64,000 nucleotides of DNA, taken from NCBI GenBank assembly GCA_029961685.1, contig JARWKL010000012.1:25095227-25159226 (forward strand), in the 5' to 3' direction. The stretch is from Aristolochia californica. Its lineage: Eukaryota > Streptophyta > Magnoliopsida > Piperales > Aristolochiaceae. Both the position numbers and the translations under genes were made by a program. A model generated the notes under the pieces. The model ran no database searches. It was not told the DNA's origin and was given only the letters and a program-made list of their open reading frames with translations. Positions 47,222-60,208 of this stretch are shown one piece after another (position 1 is the first letter of the stretch; the number at the start of each line of letters is the position of its first letter).

Positions 47222-47715
47222 GGTATCTGGTTTGACCCATAAAAACACCAAGTAATTAGGGTTTTCCCTTCTCCTCAGGTATTACCAAACCCTAACTTAG
47301 TTCACGAAACAGATTTTGATTGAATCCAATTTACTCAATCAATCTTACATGTCAGGTTTTATCACACTAATTACACACATATGTTACAACTATTTAAATA
47401 AAATAGTCGGATTCAGGTTGACCTGAATTTGATCCATCGTCGGCCTAACCAAGGGAACCATGCTTCAGCATGGCCATATTTGGGGCTAGATAGTTTAAAG
47501 CAAATGTAATTATCAAGAGTTTGAGCTTTGAACTGTTCGATCAGGGTTTAAGGACGGAGATAAGCGGGTAAACAAGTAACTCACTAAAATTATTAAAATA
47601 TAACAATTTTATTTTGATATCCATTTACAAAGCGGTATAAAACGACTAATAATACATCCACGAAATCCAGGCTTTATATTTCTTTTTACATTTAATGACC
47701 ACTGAGCCAAAAGCC

Positions 47716-49160
47716 GTTAGTGCCCAACGTAAGTGCAGGGGAAAAGTAAAATACAAATGTATTTCACTTTTCCCCGATTTAGGCATAATGGGAGGGAAAG
47801 CGAATTCAGAGGGGTCGAACTTTGAATTCACTTTCCCTCCCTCAATTACATCGGGCTCGGGCTGTCGGGAAGGAAGGCTATGTCGAGGGAGGGCTTCAGA
47901 GAAAAAAAAAATTCTCTCTCGCTCGCGATCGACCTTCAGCGATTTCAGTCGCCCTCTGTGTGACCTATCTCCGGCGCTCGACTCCCTTCCTCTCACCGTC
48001 CCCACCACGAGCGACATCTCTCCCCTCTCTGCAACCTCTCCGGCTCCTCCCTCGCTCGCGATCGTCGACGATTTCAATCGCCCCCTCTGCGACCTCTCCC
48101 CAACGCTTGACTCTCTTCCTCTCACCGTCCCCAGCACCGACGACTTCTCTCCCCTCTCTGCAACCTCCGTTATTCGTTCCACTCGCTGCAACTTCTGTTA
48201 TTCGTTCCACTCGCTGCAACCTCCGTTATTCATTCCACTCGCTGAGTGAGGAAGATGAGCTACAGTAACTCAATGCAACGCACGCCATAATTACTATTAT
48301 TATTTTTTCCTTTTAAATGACCATTGTTATTATTTATGTTTTGTTTTATTTTTTTATAATATTGTTTTTTTTTGTTTTCGATTTTATTTTCATATTTTGG
48401 ACTTTTTCATTATGCAATACTTAGTATTTAATTACTTCCCAAATTTATTTTTTAATTATAAAGTATAATTAAAACTAATAATTTATTTTTATTTTCTTTC
48501 ATTCATTTTAAAATAATTTTAGCTTTGTTTAATGTTTGGGTCAAGTGGAGTTTTTAAACACTCAACCTAACCTCGAGCCATATTTTTAAGAACTCAATTC
48601 TACCCCGAACTTTTAACCTTAAACCCCAACTTCTAATTTGACAAAAAAAAGGCTAAAAAATGGACCTAGATCTATCAAGTTTCCCCATCCTAATTCGACA
48701 AATATTTTTTGTGTTGTATTTTTGTAGGTACAATTATAATTTTTTTATATTAAATAGGTGATTGAGTTATATTTATATTATTTTTATTTTTATTATTATA
48801 ATGTTTGTGTAGTACACTGTGAGTACGATGTTTGTATAATTATTTCATATTTAGATATTACAAAATTACAATTTGATTACAATTTTAATAATATAAAAAT
48901 AAATATTTATTTAATTATTATATTTAATATATTATATTTATTAAATAATATTAATTTAATTTTCTAAAAATTAAATATAAAAAAATATTTATTTAATAAA
49001 TAATCTATTTATACTTTACACCACACTTTCCGATGTGCACCCGAAACAACCGACGATTTAACTTTCCATTGATCGTACTAAAATACAAACAAATAATTTA
49101 CTTTCCATTTCACCGTCCCAAACATTTACTTTCCCTCCCACGTGCCCTTACACTAACCCC
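47716..49160. mobile_element. Inverted-repeat element with duplicated CT-rich core
   Basis: The left end (47716-47752) reads GTTAGTGCCCAACGTAAGTG then GCAGGGGAAAAGTAAA. The right end, reversed (49160-49113), reads GGTTAGTGTAAGGGCACGTG then GGAGGGAAAGTAAA. The spacing and order agree, giving a diverged inverted repeat of about 45 bp. Inside, a CT-rich block with tandem repeats (47940-48243) is followed by 800 bp of very AT-rich DNA. There is no transposase. Boundaries are approximate and I see no target duplication. Confidence 0.42.
47940..48243. repeat. Tandem repeats in CT-rich block
   Basis: A 129-bp unit (starting CGATTTCAGTCGCC at 47940) recurs at 48069 with divergence. A 28-bp unit starting TTATTCGTTCCACTCGCTGC follows three times (48170, 48198, 48226). 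Because 129 is a multiple of three, frames on both strands stay open through the block. The resulting predicted proteins (for example 184 aa on the plus strand) have repeats like PLCDLSPALDSLPLTVP but no known fold. Confidence 0.7.
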
Positions 49161-49500
49161 CCATAATTATTGTAAACCATTTGTGATCGGAGTCGCTGTC
49201 TCGGACGAATATTCGAAATCATAATCCACACTAAAGTTCACCTTACTGTCAGCCAATAGTGGACGATTGCAGTGGATCCGATCAGTATTTGTAAAATAAT
49301 CTGATTCCTAGTCACTCGTGACAAACAAAATAATTGATAAATAGTCCTTCGTCGTATGGAGGCCACGCTCCACGTCACGCGACCCAAAGCTCGTGGCTGG
49401 GCCCATGGGAATGAAAAGGCCGGGAGGATTGATTAGTAGGGAACGATGGTGGGCATTGGTCAATGCTCATCCGCTTTCGCATTTCTTTTTGGTAAATAAA

Positions 49501-49507
49501 TATAAAT
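49501..49507 (+). promoter_or_regulatory. Candidate TATA box of the leucine aminopeptidase gene
   Basis: TATAAAT lies 19 bp before the first possible start codon (49526). A TATA box normally sits about 30 bp before the transcription start, so transcripts from it would begin at or after that ATG and would favour the second in-frame ATG at 49664. A more distant promoter is also possible. Confidence 0.35.
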
Positions 49508-49525
49508 CCCGGGTCATAAGGATAA

Positions 49526-52500
49526 ATGGCTGCCGCCGTGCTCACTTTGGTATCTTCGTCTTCCTCGGTGTTTCTCAGTCGAGCGCTACTACTTCGTCAG
49601 TCTACTTCTCCATTTCTCAGGTTTACGATCGACCGGCAACGAAGTTTGAGTCGGGGGGTGAGGATGGCTCAGACATTGACAACTCGGGCGACTCTTGGGC
49701 TCACTAAACCTGCGCCAGCAGAATTTCCTCAGGTCTCTCGCCGGTTTCTGTTGCTGGTTTGCTATTTCGTCTTTTTTTCTGTAAAGCGTATTGCGGGTGT
49801 TGGCTTGTTTCGGTTCGCGTGTAGTCTTCTTGTTCGAGTGCTACCTGTTTGATGAAATTTCTGTGTGGTGTCGCTTTTGGTTTGTGTTGATATTTGCTTC
49901 TCTTTTCTTGTCCCTCCCATTTTCTTCGCTGGCATCGGATAATTTGTATTTTGACCTTTTTAAAGCTCTCTGTATGAACTTCGTTGTTGTTCGGTGTTAA
50001 TATTTCAGGTTGGTAGATCAGTAAGAACTGTCTGATGTTTTGATCGATTTGATCGTTCTTTATTGTGTATCTTTAAAGTGAAGTAAATGCGTCTTCTCAA
50101 ATACCTCGTTTAATACCTCGCAGTCGTTGTCTTGGTGTCCTTTATATCTTTTAGTGTAATATTTACTCTAGAGATTATTGCGATTACCATTGAAGATGTG
50201 GTTTTGTTAACAGCGTTTTGGTTTGATAACTGCACCTTCCTCTATCTTCGCCATTTATATTTCTGGCATTTTTCATTGTACTTTCTGTCCCTGATATTTA
50301 TCTCTCCGTGATCCCAGTATATAGGTTGTCTGTTTCGGTTTTTGATCTTATTCGCTGCATGGGTTTCTGGACATTAGCCGCAGGCAATCTTATTAGATAA
50401 TCTCTAAGTTCATTTATTCCTGGATTGTTTGATATTTAACGGGTTATGTACTTGTTTGCCATCATATGGTGTAGTACGATGTTGTTTAACGTTTCTTGTT
50501 TTCATGCTATTGGACTGGTCGTATGAGCAAGATCTCTATATCAATTTTTTTTTTTTTAAAGTTCTTTGTATAAGCAATTGTATGGTCTTTAATGAAATTG
50601 TTTGTTCTGTATATTTGGGACTTTGATAATATACTTGGATGTGTTAGATGCTTTTTTTTTTTTTTTTTTTTTGTGTTTATCTAATATGTAGATGTTGAGG
50701 ATTATTGCACTTAGTGGTGGCATCAAGTCGAGCCAAGCTTGAACTTGTGCAGGTTTGAGCTTGAGTTCAAGCTCAGCGTTGAGCCTTAAATTGAACTAAA
50801 ACTCGAGCTCGAAAGTTTTAGATGAGTTCAAGCTCTAGCTTGACCCAAGTTTTCAGTTTTAAATTTCTCTATTTTTCTAAAATATGAATCAGTGGAAACC
50901 TATGGTAAGATATATCTGGATGGATTAGGATAGTTATTTTCCATTCTTCTGTTATATGCTTTTTCATTCCATTTCTTTTCCAATGCAGATAGCTTTTACT
51001 GCAAAAGATATTGATGCATCTGAATGGAGAGGGGACATACTTGCTGTTGCTGTATCAGAGAAGGACATGTCTAAGGATGAAAACTCCAAATTTGAGAATC
51101 CAGTCTTAAAAAAACTTGACAGTCAGCTTAATGGGCTCTTGGCTGAAGCTTCAGCTGAGGAGGACTTCACAGGAAAGGCTGGGCAGTCAACTATTCTGAG
51201 ACTTCCAGGTCTGGGATTTAAGCGTCTTGGTCTTATTGGTCTTGGGCAGTGCACAGCTTCCACTGCTTACAAGGGCTTAGGAGAGGCAGTTGCAGCTACT
51301 GTGAAAACTGCCCAAGCAACTAGTGCAGCCATTGTTCTCGCATCTTCTGAGGGACTTTCCTCAGACTCTAAGCTTAATGCTGCTTATGTGGTAGCATCAG
51401 GTATGCTTCTATTCTAAAATTGTGAAGGATATAAAATTTGATCTGGTTATATAGTCATGCAATTCAAAAGTCCTGCAATTTGCTACTATGCCTTAGTCTG
51501 GCTCCATGTAAAAATTTACTTGGTAGTGGATTTCGTTATATGTTCTACGATTGTGTGAAAAGAGAGGTAAGCATTTACTCGTTCTTTAGCTTAGCTTTTC
51601 TTTGCTTTACTTGTATCATAGTCCGTTTTATGGGAAAATGCTGGTGAAAGGTTTGCTGTTTTTGCTTTGACTGATACTATGCAGTTAGCCTCCCAATATT
51701 GGTATGCATTGGTCAGCTCCTTTCCTCTTTTCCTGTGGTGTTACACAGAATAATCTCTGTATGAGAGATCTGAGCATTGTAAAGGTGCTGAAATTATTGA
51801 CTTCCTTCACACTTGCGATCTTGAATAACTAGGGCGCACAGCCAGTCCTTTTTCTGCTTTCTGTTTCAGTGGCAGAATCCAGACTTGCATTGCTGTTTCC
51901 CCTAAATCCCACACTTTTTTATTTTTTATTTTTACAAAAAAAAAAAACACTTTCCTGAGTCAAAATCAGTAGCAATCTTTGGTTGCATTCTGTTGCATGG
52001 TCATTTTTGTGCTCTTTGATGCTTTCTTTGGCGTTTAGGTTTAGAGTTCTAAAATGAATTGCCCTTCAACTTGTCCTTTAAGATGCATGAAATTTAGTTT
52101 TTACATCTGGTGAAGTAGCATATGGGCTATAGGTTCTTGTGGAGTCTTTATGACTCTACAGATGGTCACATTGATCAGGTACTGTTTTTATTGTTGGGGA
52201 TGAACTACTCCGAGTCCTTTAACCATCCAGGGACACTCTCTTGATGTTCTTCAATAGCCTTGTTGGGCAATTTCTTATCCTCGTGATGTAAATGCATTTG
52301 AAGAGATTACTAATCTAATATGATGGTCTAGTCACATGTGAAGGGTTCTTTCATGTTTTATTGACTTCATTCACATAGTGTCAAACTGTATTAGTGGTCC
52401 TCACCAGTTGCACTGTTTCCATATCCACGATGCTGCTATACATCTTTCTCTCCCCCCCTCTCACTTTCATGCCTGCTTATGTTTGATTTTAGTTAGGCTT

Positions 52501-55500
52501 TATATGACAACAGTGGTGTTTAGCATTACTTGGGAAGAGTATCTACATCATTTGAAGTATTAGTTTTTGTTTCTTTTCCTAGGTTATATTTATGGTAGTG
52601 TATTTTTACGAATGATATGTTTAGCTCGAAGTATCACATAATGTTTGCATGGTATTGTTTTTGGGACTGACATTCTTTGGGAATTTGTCTCAGGAACCAT
52701 TCTAGGAGTTCATGAAGACAGCAGATTTAAGTCAGAATCAAAGAAGTCATCACTTAAATCAGTGGATATTCTTGGTCTGGGGGTTGGACCTGAAATAGAA
52801 AAGAAGCTTAATTACGCTAATGATGTTTGCAGTGGGGTGATTCTTGGCAAAGAGCTTACTAATGCACCTGCCAATGTGCTGACTCCTGGTATGTAACAGT
52901 TGGCTTTCATTTTGTTGTGCACATCTTCTTTTCACTGACTTAAATTGTCCATGTTGAATATTTGGAAAAGAGAAAAATTTCACCAACTTGATGTAATTTG
53001 AGTACAATGAGCCTCTATTTATAATAGAGGAAACAGATATAATCCAGTTACAATTAAATTATCCTTATCTTAGTTATACCCAAAGTTAAGACAGTAAAAC
53101 ATAAGTCTTAGAACAATTGAATAATTGAACATAAATAGAAAACTAGCATAACTAAAACACTTTTAACCGAGACTCTTCTGTGAGACTCTTGTAAGATTCC
53201 GCCATATTAATTCAGTCTCTGTGAGACTTCTTACTATGAGAATCATCAAATACTCTTCCATATCTGCTCTTCAACAGTCTAAATTTTGGTTCAACGTCTG
53301 AGTTGTGTTTTTCCATAAAAGGTGTACTGGCGGAGGAAGCTTCGAAAATTGCCTTGGAATATGGGGATGTCCTTAAGGCAACAATATTGAATGCTGAGCA
53401 ATGTGCAGAGTTGAAGATGGGTTCTTATTTGGGTGTAGCTGCTGCGTCTGCGAATCCTCCTCATTTCATCCACCTTTGCTATAAACCTCCAAATGGAGAA
53501 GTAAAAGCCAAGATAGCCATTGTTGGGAAGGGTTTGACATTTGACAGGTGGTAGCAACAGGCCTTTTATTTTAAAAAGGCTAGCTGTTTTTTATTAAAGA
53601 AATGGTAATAGGGATCATTGACCAATTGGTTTCTCTTTCTTATGTTTAGTGGGGGATACAATATTAAGACAGGAGCGGGATGTATGATTGAAATCATGAA
53701 ATTTGATATGGGAGGTGCAGCTGCAGTTCTGGGTGCTGTCAAGGCCATTGGTCAAATTAAACCTTCAGGCGTGGAGGCAAGTTTTTTTATTCCTGTTAAG
53801 AATCACCAAATGAACAGATGGACAATGTTTATGGAATTTTTTAGCTTTTTAATCTTAAAGAGAACTTTATAAAAAAAAAAAAATCTTAAAGAGAGGTTTG
53901 CTTTTGGAGGTGATCGATGGATTCTCTTACAGGTTCACTTTATTGTTGCTGCTTGTGAGAACATGATCAGTGGCACAGGCATGAGACCAGGTGACATACT
54001 CACAGCATCAAATGGAAAGACAATTGAGGTAATTATTTTGATTGTTTCTATCTCCATCTATTGAATGCAGTGTTCTTGCATTTAGGGGAATACAAGTAAT
54101 CATATTATCATATAATTGGCTAATGCTATCTGGTTGTAATGTTTTAAATCATGATTTTTTCCAAGTAGCAAGTCTCATGGTTGACATTAGTTGTGATGGG
54201 GGGTGCTTTATAGGAAGTTTTACTGTTGAATGTAAAGGAATTAATTAACTCCAGTGATTATCTTTTAGTGTTTGATATGATCTTATGACCCACATCTGTT
54301 CTCTTTGCATGGAAACAAAAATGAACTTGTGACCTACCATTTTAATGGAAAATTGAAGAGGATGTGTCTCCATGTGCACATGGGGGTGGGGGTTCAAGCA
54401 GTACCCTATCAATTCTTTCATTACATAGGCTCAACCATTCAAAAGGAAGGAAATGTAAGGGATGTAACGGAATAAATGTTGGGTAGCTAAATAAAGATTA
54501 ACAGCTGTATGTTGCAAGGGGTGAAGTGTACAAGCCAATTGTTATATCAGCCATGTAAGGGTCTAGTGCAGTAAGTACACCCTTATGATATGAAGGAGGA
54601 TGTGAGAGTAGTGAGGTTGATTTGAGGCAAGAAAAGAAAAAGCAATAATTAAATGAAGAGGTAAGAGGACAGATAGGAATAGCACCACTAAAAAAAGTGT
54701 AGATGTTAATCTATAAACTCAAGTTTCTTGTTGCTAATTGCTTGAGGAATTGGTAAGAGTTAGAAGAAGCCTAAAATAAGATGAATGAAAGTGGTAGAAT
54801 AGACTTGATGGAGGTCAATCTACCCAGCGTATATTTCAGAACCTTTGTCTTTTGTTAAATGTAAATACTTTAATCCAGTGAAAGGGGATTCATCCAGCTG
54901 ACCTCAACATGGTTGGAGGTAGGCTGTGATGCTGTGATGTGATGAACTAATGACTGCCTTTCAGACTTGACACTTTTTTTGTTTTTCTGTTTTCTTGTTT
55001 CAGGTCAATAATACCGATGCTGAAGGTAGACTGACACTTGCCGATGCTCTGGTGTATGCTTGCAACCAAGGTGTGGAAAAGGTAGGTGTCACAAAGCTTG
55101 ATTGCATGTTACAGTAGAAATATTTTCAAATTATGCTAGGTTGCATATGTTGTAGAAGTTTAAATTAGCTTGGACCTAGATGAATGATCATACATGTTAA
55201 TACTTGAATGCGTGTCATTTCCATTCCTAATATGAGGGATTTCTATCCCTAGTATGAGGGAAATGGGTTTAATCAGAAATATTTTTTGGTTTTCCTCAAT
55301 ATTTGGATCAATAGCTCAGTCCCATGCTTTTGGAGCTGGAGTCAAGATGAAATTTGTGCTTCTTTGGTGTAAGCTACTGGGCATGCTGAAATGAGGAGCA
55401 TTCATAAGCTTTGTTGGAAGTTAGTTTTGACATTCATAAAGTGTCTTTTTCATGCTTTTTCCTTAATAAGCATGTCAAAGAAAACGATGGCCTTTTTTCC

Positions 55501-56544
55501 TTGCAATGAGCTACACTAGGTTTTTTAGTTTTTATGTTTTGTCAGCCAAATAGTTTGTGTTGGACTTCATGTCAGTTGCAAATGCATATTTTAATTCATC
55601 GAATGGTGTATTTGCTTGCAATTGTAGATGGAATGTTGGTTTTTTCTTGTCATGCTGCTTGGTATCTTTAGGAAACATGTTGATGGCTAGATTCTTTTGG
55701 AATTTAAAGGCCTTTTCCTAATGACAGTATCTAAACTGTTCATGCAGATTATTGATCTGGCCACACTGACTGGAGCTTGTATGATTGCACTTGGTCCCTC
55801 TATTGCAGGTATATATTTAATGCGACAATGTTAAGCTTTTTGCTTGATAGATTCTCTACTGGTGACTTTGTCGAGTTCTGAGACTGAAATCATGTTATTA
55901 GTGTTTATCTTTTATGAGTATCTATCATATTTACACTAATTTAATGAACATTATATAGGAGCTTTTACTCCCAGCGATGACCTTGCAAAGGAGTTCTTTT
56001 CAGCTTCAGAGGCCACAGGAGAGAAATTTTGGAGGATGCCATTAGAAGAAAGCTACTGGGAGTCCATGAAGTCGGGAATAGCTGACATGGTTAACACAGG
56101 GGGTCGTGCAGGAGGGGCTATCACTGCTGCTCTATTCTTGAAACAGGTATTATCTCTTTTTGGCATTTTGGTGTTCATAGGGTTTTCCTTGTGAATCTTT
56201 TCTGTTATTTGATAATCTCTTTGATATAAATCCTCATACTAAGGATTAGTCCTTGAATACGAACAATGATCTCTCTCCAACCAAAGTAGGGGCTGTGTGA
56301 AAGCTTGATTTATATCCCATTTATTGTTTATGGTTCAGGCTAACTGGTCTTTCTTTCCCAGTTTTTGGCTAGTTGATTTCAATTAGCTGGAACTAATTCA
56401 TCTTTTTTCTTGCAGTTTGTTGATGAAAAGGTGCAATGGATGCACATAGACATGGCTGCTCCTGTGTACAATGAAAAGAAACGGCTTGCAACAGGTTTTG
56501 GTGTTTCAACTTTAGTGGAGTGGGTTCAGAAAAACTCCTCCTAG
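49526..56544 (+). CDS. LAP: Leucine aminopeptidase (peptidase family M17)
   Basis: Exons 49526-49732, 50989-51400, 52694-52888, 53322-53547, 53650-53776, 53933-54028, 55004-55081, 55748-55808, 55959-56146 and 56416-56544 give 572 aa. Residues 1-46 are Ser/Arg/Leu-rich, like a plastid transit peptide. A Met at 47 ([13 protein letters not shown]) matches the start of non-targeted plant LAPs. The N-terminal macro-like domain spans about 70-260. The M17 catalytic domain has [15 protein letters not shown], where Lys and Asp bind metal and substrate, then MKFDMGG, and the signature NTDAEGRL near 424-431. The hexameric, two-metal enzyme removes N-terminal residues, preferring Leu, and handles Cys-Gly from glutathione breakdown. 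Intron 5 begins with GC (GAG|GCAAGT). Intron 1 contains a transposon end. Confidence 0.94.
50711..50860. repeat. hAT-like element end in intron 1 of LAP
   Basis: TTAGTGGTGGCATCAAGTCG followed by clusters of GAGCTTGA/GAGTTCAAGCTC matches the left end of the element at 813. No right end is visible before exon 2 at 50989, so this is a solo or truncated end. Confidence 0.5.
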
Positions 56545-57412
56545 ACTTTGTTGTCTTTTCCGAGAAGTAAAGGATTAGGTAAGGTGCTGAAGTCAGATCC
56601 TGTTAGTTACAAATAAAGCAATGCAATGAAGAGGCAGAAGTTCAAGCTGTTGCGCGTCCTGTCAATTTTGTTGAATATTCATCCCGAGTAAGGTAGTCAG
56701 AGGGTGACACAGATGTGGTGAGCACTATACCTTTCTTTGCCGTTTCATTGTTGGCTGAAATGAATTGTTTCAAACTCATTAATACGGAATCAGCATGTAG
56801 TTCCACTGGTCAATTCACGATACGAATTAGTTCTTTGGATGTGGATTCCAGCTTTCCTTTCGCCCTGCTCTGGCATCAGCAGGTGTTGGACTGCATTTAT
56901 GCTCGACTCACTGGAAGGTTTGTTGTCATGGGCACCTGGGAAATCACTAAAAATTCTACTTCCCATCAATAATAAGGGCTGACTTCTAATGCTTGAAAGT
57001 ATTCTACACAGGCACCATAGAGAAGAACCATTATAATTACAAAAAAGATACCAAAATATTTAAGAATCCAAAAATGAAAAAAAGAGACATCGAAGGAAAG
57101 TAGCTTCCCTGATCGCCTTGAAAGAGGGAATTGAATAGGACATCCGCATCATTTTGCCATCGATCTTTCTTTTTCGTTTCGGCTCCCATCCATGTCAAAC
57201 AAAAACTCGAGTCCCACGAGCAGGGTGTTTCTGTTTCTGTATATCTATTTTAATATCAACGAGAGTTAGACAGCCATGGCAGCAACGGAGGGTGCTGTGC
57301 ACGTTCACGGCCATTTTTTCCTTTTGTAGAGTACTGCTTTAAACAGGCGAGGCCCTGGTTGGATTTACTTTCAAAAGCTGTTTCTAGTTTTCTGCGATGC
57401 GATCTCGTTACT
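56545..57412. other. LAP 3' region and spacer
   Basis: This is the 3' UTR of LAP and a region with short CT-rich frames. No gene is recognised. Confidence 0.4.
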
Positions 57413-57655
57413 TTAGCATCCGAAGAGCCGAATTCGAGGATCGGCCTTTTTTTCTATAATGGGACCCCCTGCTTTTCCTCTCATCTTCATTTGGTCATAG
57501 CCGTAGGAAGAACCGCAGACGAGAGTACAGAGTAAACCCAGAACGGCAGCAGTGATTCTGATAAGTTTTCCAGCAAACAGAAGATGGCGTAACTGACTTT
57601 TATCGTGAGACCTACTTGAGAAGCGACTTCCGACCTTCCCTCCGTTATGAAGCAT
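57413..57655 (-). CDS. Possible small membrane protein, unrecognised
   Basis: An 80-aa frame on the minus strand starts MLHNGGKVGSRFSSRSHDKS, has one hydrophobic segment (LIRITAAVLGLLCTLVCG, about residues 31-48) and a basic tail ending RIRLFGC. The layout resembles a secreted-peptide precursor or tail-anchored small protein, but the hydrophobic segment is not at the N terminus and the tail does not match CLE, CEP, PSY or IDA peptides. CT-rich DNA follows upstream. It may equally be chance. Confidence 0.25.
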   Translation of the reverse strand: MLHNGGKVGSRFSSRSHDKSQLRHLLFAGKLIRITAAVLGLLCTLVCGSSYGYDQMKMRGKAGGPIIEKKADPRIRLFGC

Positions 57656-58023
57656 TTATGAAGAGATTCTCTCCCATCTCGGATGGATTACAGCTCCCAA
57701 GTTCACTACTTTTTAAGTTTCAAGTGGGCTGTCATGTGATGGTTACCTGAATCAATTCTCTCACTTCCTCTGGATTATTAAAACCTCGGGACTCTTCGCC
57801 GTTCTCTCTCTTTCTGTTTACAGTTTTACTTCAGGGTAAGGAGTCAGCTTTCAAGAACCATTTCATCCACTGTCTGAACGAGAAACGATCTGAAAGTTCA
57901 TCCTTCGTTGGAGCTTGCCTGTAGCAGATTACGGATAGGAACGGGTGGGTTTGAGAAGATGGCGATTTTGCACTGATTTTTCTTAAGTGGCGATCATATG
58001 AAAAGCTGAACTGCATTGTGAAA
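57656..58023. other. Promoter and leader of the EEP-fold gene
   Basis: The CT-rich tract 'ttctctctctttctg' near 57805 and the following 200 bp look like a leader. In-frame stops precede the ATG at 58024. Confidence 0.4.
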
Positions 58024-60177
58024 ATGAGCGTCTCTCTCACTGTAATGACCCTCAATCTCCTCGAAGATCAGCCAAATGGTAGTCCGAATTCGTGGGAGAA
58101 ACGAAGGGACTTCTGTATCACGGTCATCAGCTGCTATTCTCCTATGATCCTCTGCACCCAGCAAGGTATTCTATTGGCTTCTTGATCCCCATCTGATTCA
58201 TTTTTCGAAGGTCTTCTGTTTCTGTCATTGATATTTCGAAGGTATTCTTGTACTGATGTTTGGCGTGAAGGATTCGTCTCAACTCTTGGACTTATACTGA
58301 CTTGATTGGAAAAGGTCGATGCTAGATATTCCTAAGCTGGATGGCTAGGACCTTGTTTTTTTCCTTATTTAAGCTGCCTGTGTCTTTTCTCTTTCTGGAA
58401 TGTAGGGAAACGAAATTAGCTGGATTGCCGGTGGAAACTAAAAGACGGGATTTTCATATTTAAACGACTTACTGTTGTGTAATTGGATTTCCCCCCCTTT
58501 TCCTCTGTGGTAAACTGATGCATGTAATGGTCGGTTTTTAGATTTTGAGGCGGTTGTGTCTTTGGAGTTTGCAAGATCTCGGTCTTTCTGACGTGATGTC
58601 TAGGTGTCTGGAATCGAGGGCTCTAGCTTTAAGTTTTCGTTTCTGTGCCAACAGTGCATTTGCCGATCTTGGTCTGCTTTATGTTATGCTGATGAGGATT
58701 TATTATTTATTCTGCCATGTTTTCATTGATTTACCCTTGCTAAATAGAGCTTGTGTCATTCTTGTGGATTGAATTTCAGAGAGGCTCTCTTGGTTGGAAG
58801 TTGTATTTCCTCTTGGTGCTGGTGTTGAGTATCTTCTAATTTAAAATATTTGTGATGGTTTCTATTTTCTAGGCACAAAACCGCAATTGGAGTTTCTTCA
58901 GCAGGCTTTGTCAGGTAAATATCTGCATTCTATGTGTCCTTCATTTTTTTTTCTTTTTTCTAACCTTTTTTACTACAAGGATTATTGAATGATGAGGGTG
59001 AGGGGGGAACGTCTAGAAAAAGAAATGGAAGAATAAAAAAGAAGGAAAGTCTGATGAACCTGTTCTGTGGATGTCAAGTAAACTAGTTTATGATAGTTTC
59101 TGATCCTTACTCTTGAGTCTCTACTCTCCATGGTGATTTTATGGGCTCAATAACCAGAATAAATGTAATATTATAATTACCCTTTGGCCTAAGCTTTCAA
59201 TGAACACAATAAACAATTTTAGCTTCATAATGAGACTCAACCTTGTTGTTTTTTATCAAACAAACAGCAGATTGAAGAAAAGTAGTTTTTTGCTAACTAG
59301 GCATTGCCCTTTATTCACTACACTATGCAGATCGATGCACAGAATTCCATGTTGCTTCTTCTAATTATACTGCTCCATACTGCCGAGTGAATGCTCCGAA
59401 AGTCTGTATAGCATATTTTCTTTGTAGTATAGTATGTAATAGTTATTTTTTCTATTCCCTTGCTAGTCTATATCCAATCTGGAGCATATGTGTAGCATTG
59501 CATGAGCAATGACAATTCTTTAGTTCCTTATTTCAGATTATATATTCTCAAATTGATAACCCTTGGGAATTGATTGTCTTATGTAATCAAGGTTATGATC
59601 AATTTGGGATTTCAAGAAGAGGATCTCAGGACACTTCAGATGAACATTGCACAATATTCTATGATAAGGAGAAGGTATCTAGCTATATCTGTTGATTAAA
59701 TGGTTGCACAAGATGTTATTAAAATCACCCAACTGTCCTAAATAAAAATTGAACTGTGTAGGTCGAACTTCTAGAAGGTGGAACATTTTGGCTATCAGAG
59801 TCTCCCTCTGTTCCTGGAAGCATATCGTGGGGTTCATTAGTTCCTTGCATTGCAACATGGGCCATATCCTTTATGTTAAGCTTTAAGTTCTGGCCATATT
59901 AATCCTTTAATTTTAGTTTTTTGGAATGTTTTATGGTTTGATTCTTTGACCTGATTTCCACACATTTCAACTTAAGAGAGTTGAGCCCCCAGGCTTCAGT
60001 TTCCAAATTGTAAATACAAACATGGATGAGTTGAGTCCTCGTGCCCGCAGAAGAGGCGCATTACTTACCTGGCAGCACATAGCATCCTTGCCTCCAAGCC
60101 TACCTGTGGTGTATTGTGGTGGGTTTAATACACAAAAGGAATCGACAACTGGACGTTTTTTACTTGGGAGGTCAAGG

Positions 60178-60208
<31 letters not shown>

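Noticed and set aside
47695..48249. 184-codon plus frame and 181-codon minus frame
   Set aside because: Both are explained by a tandem repeat with unit divisible by three inside a transposon-like element.
52960..53290. Possible solo LTR in LAP intron 3 ('cctctatttataatagagg')
   Set aside because: Similar phrases occur in copia LTRs, but I could find no termini or target duplication.
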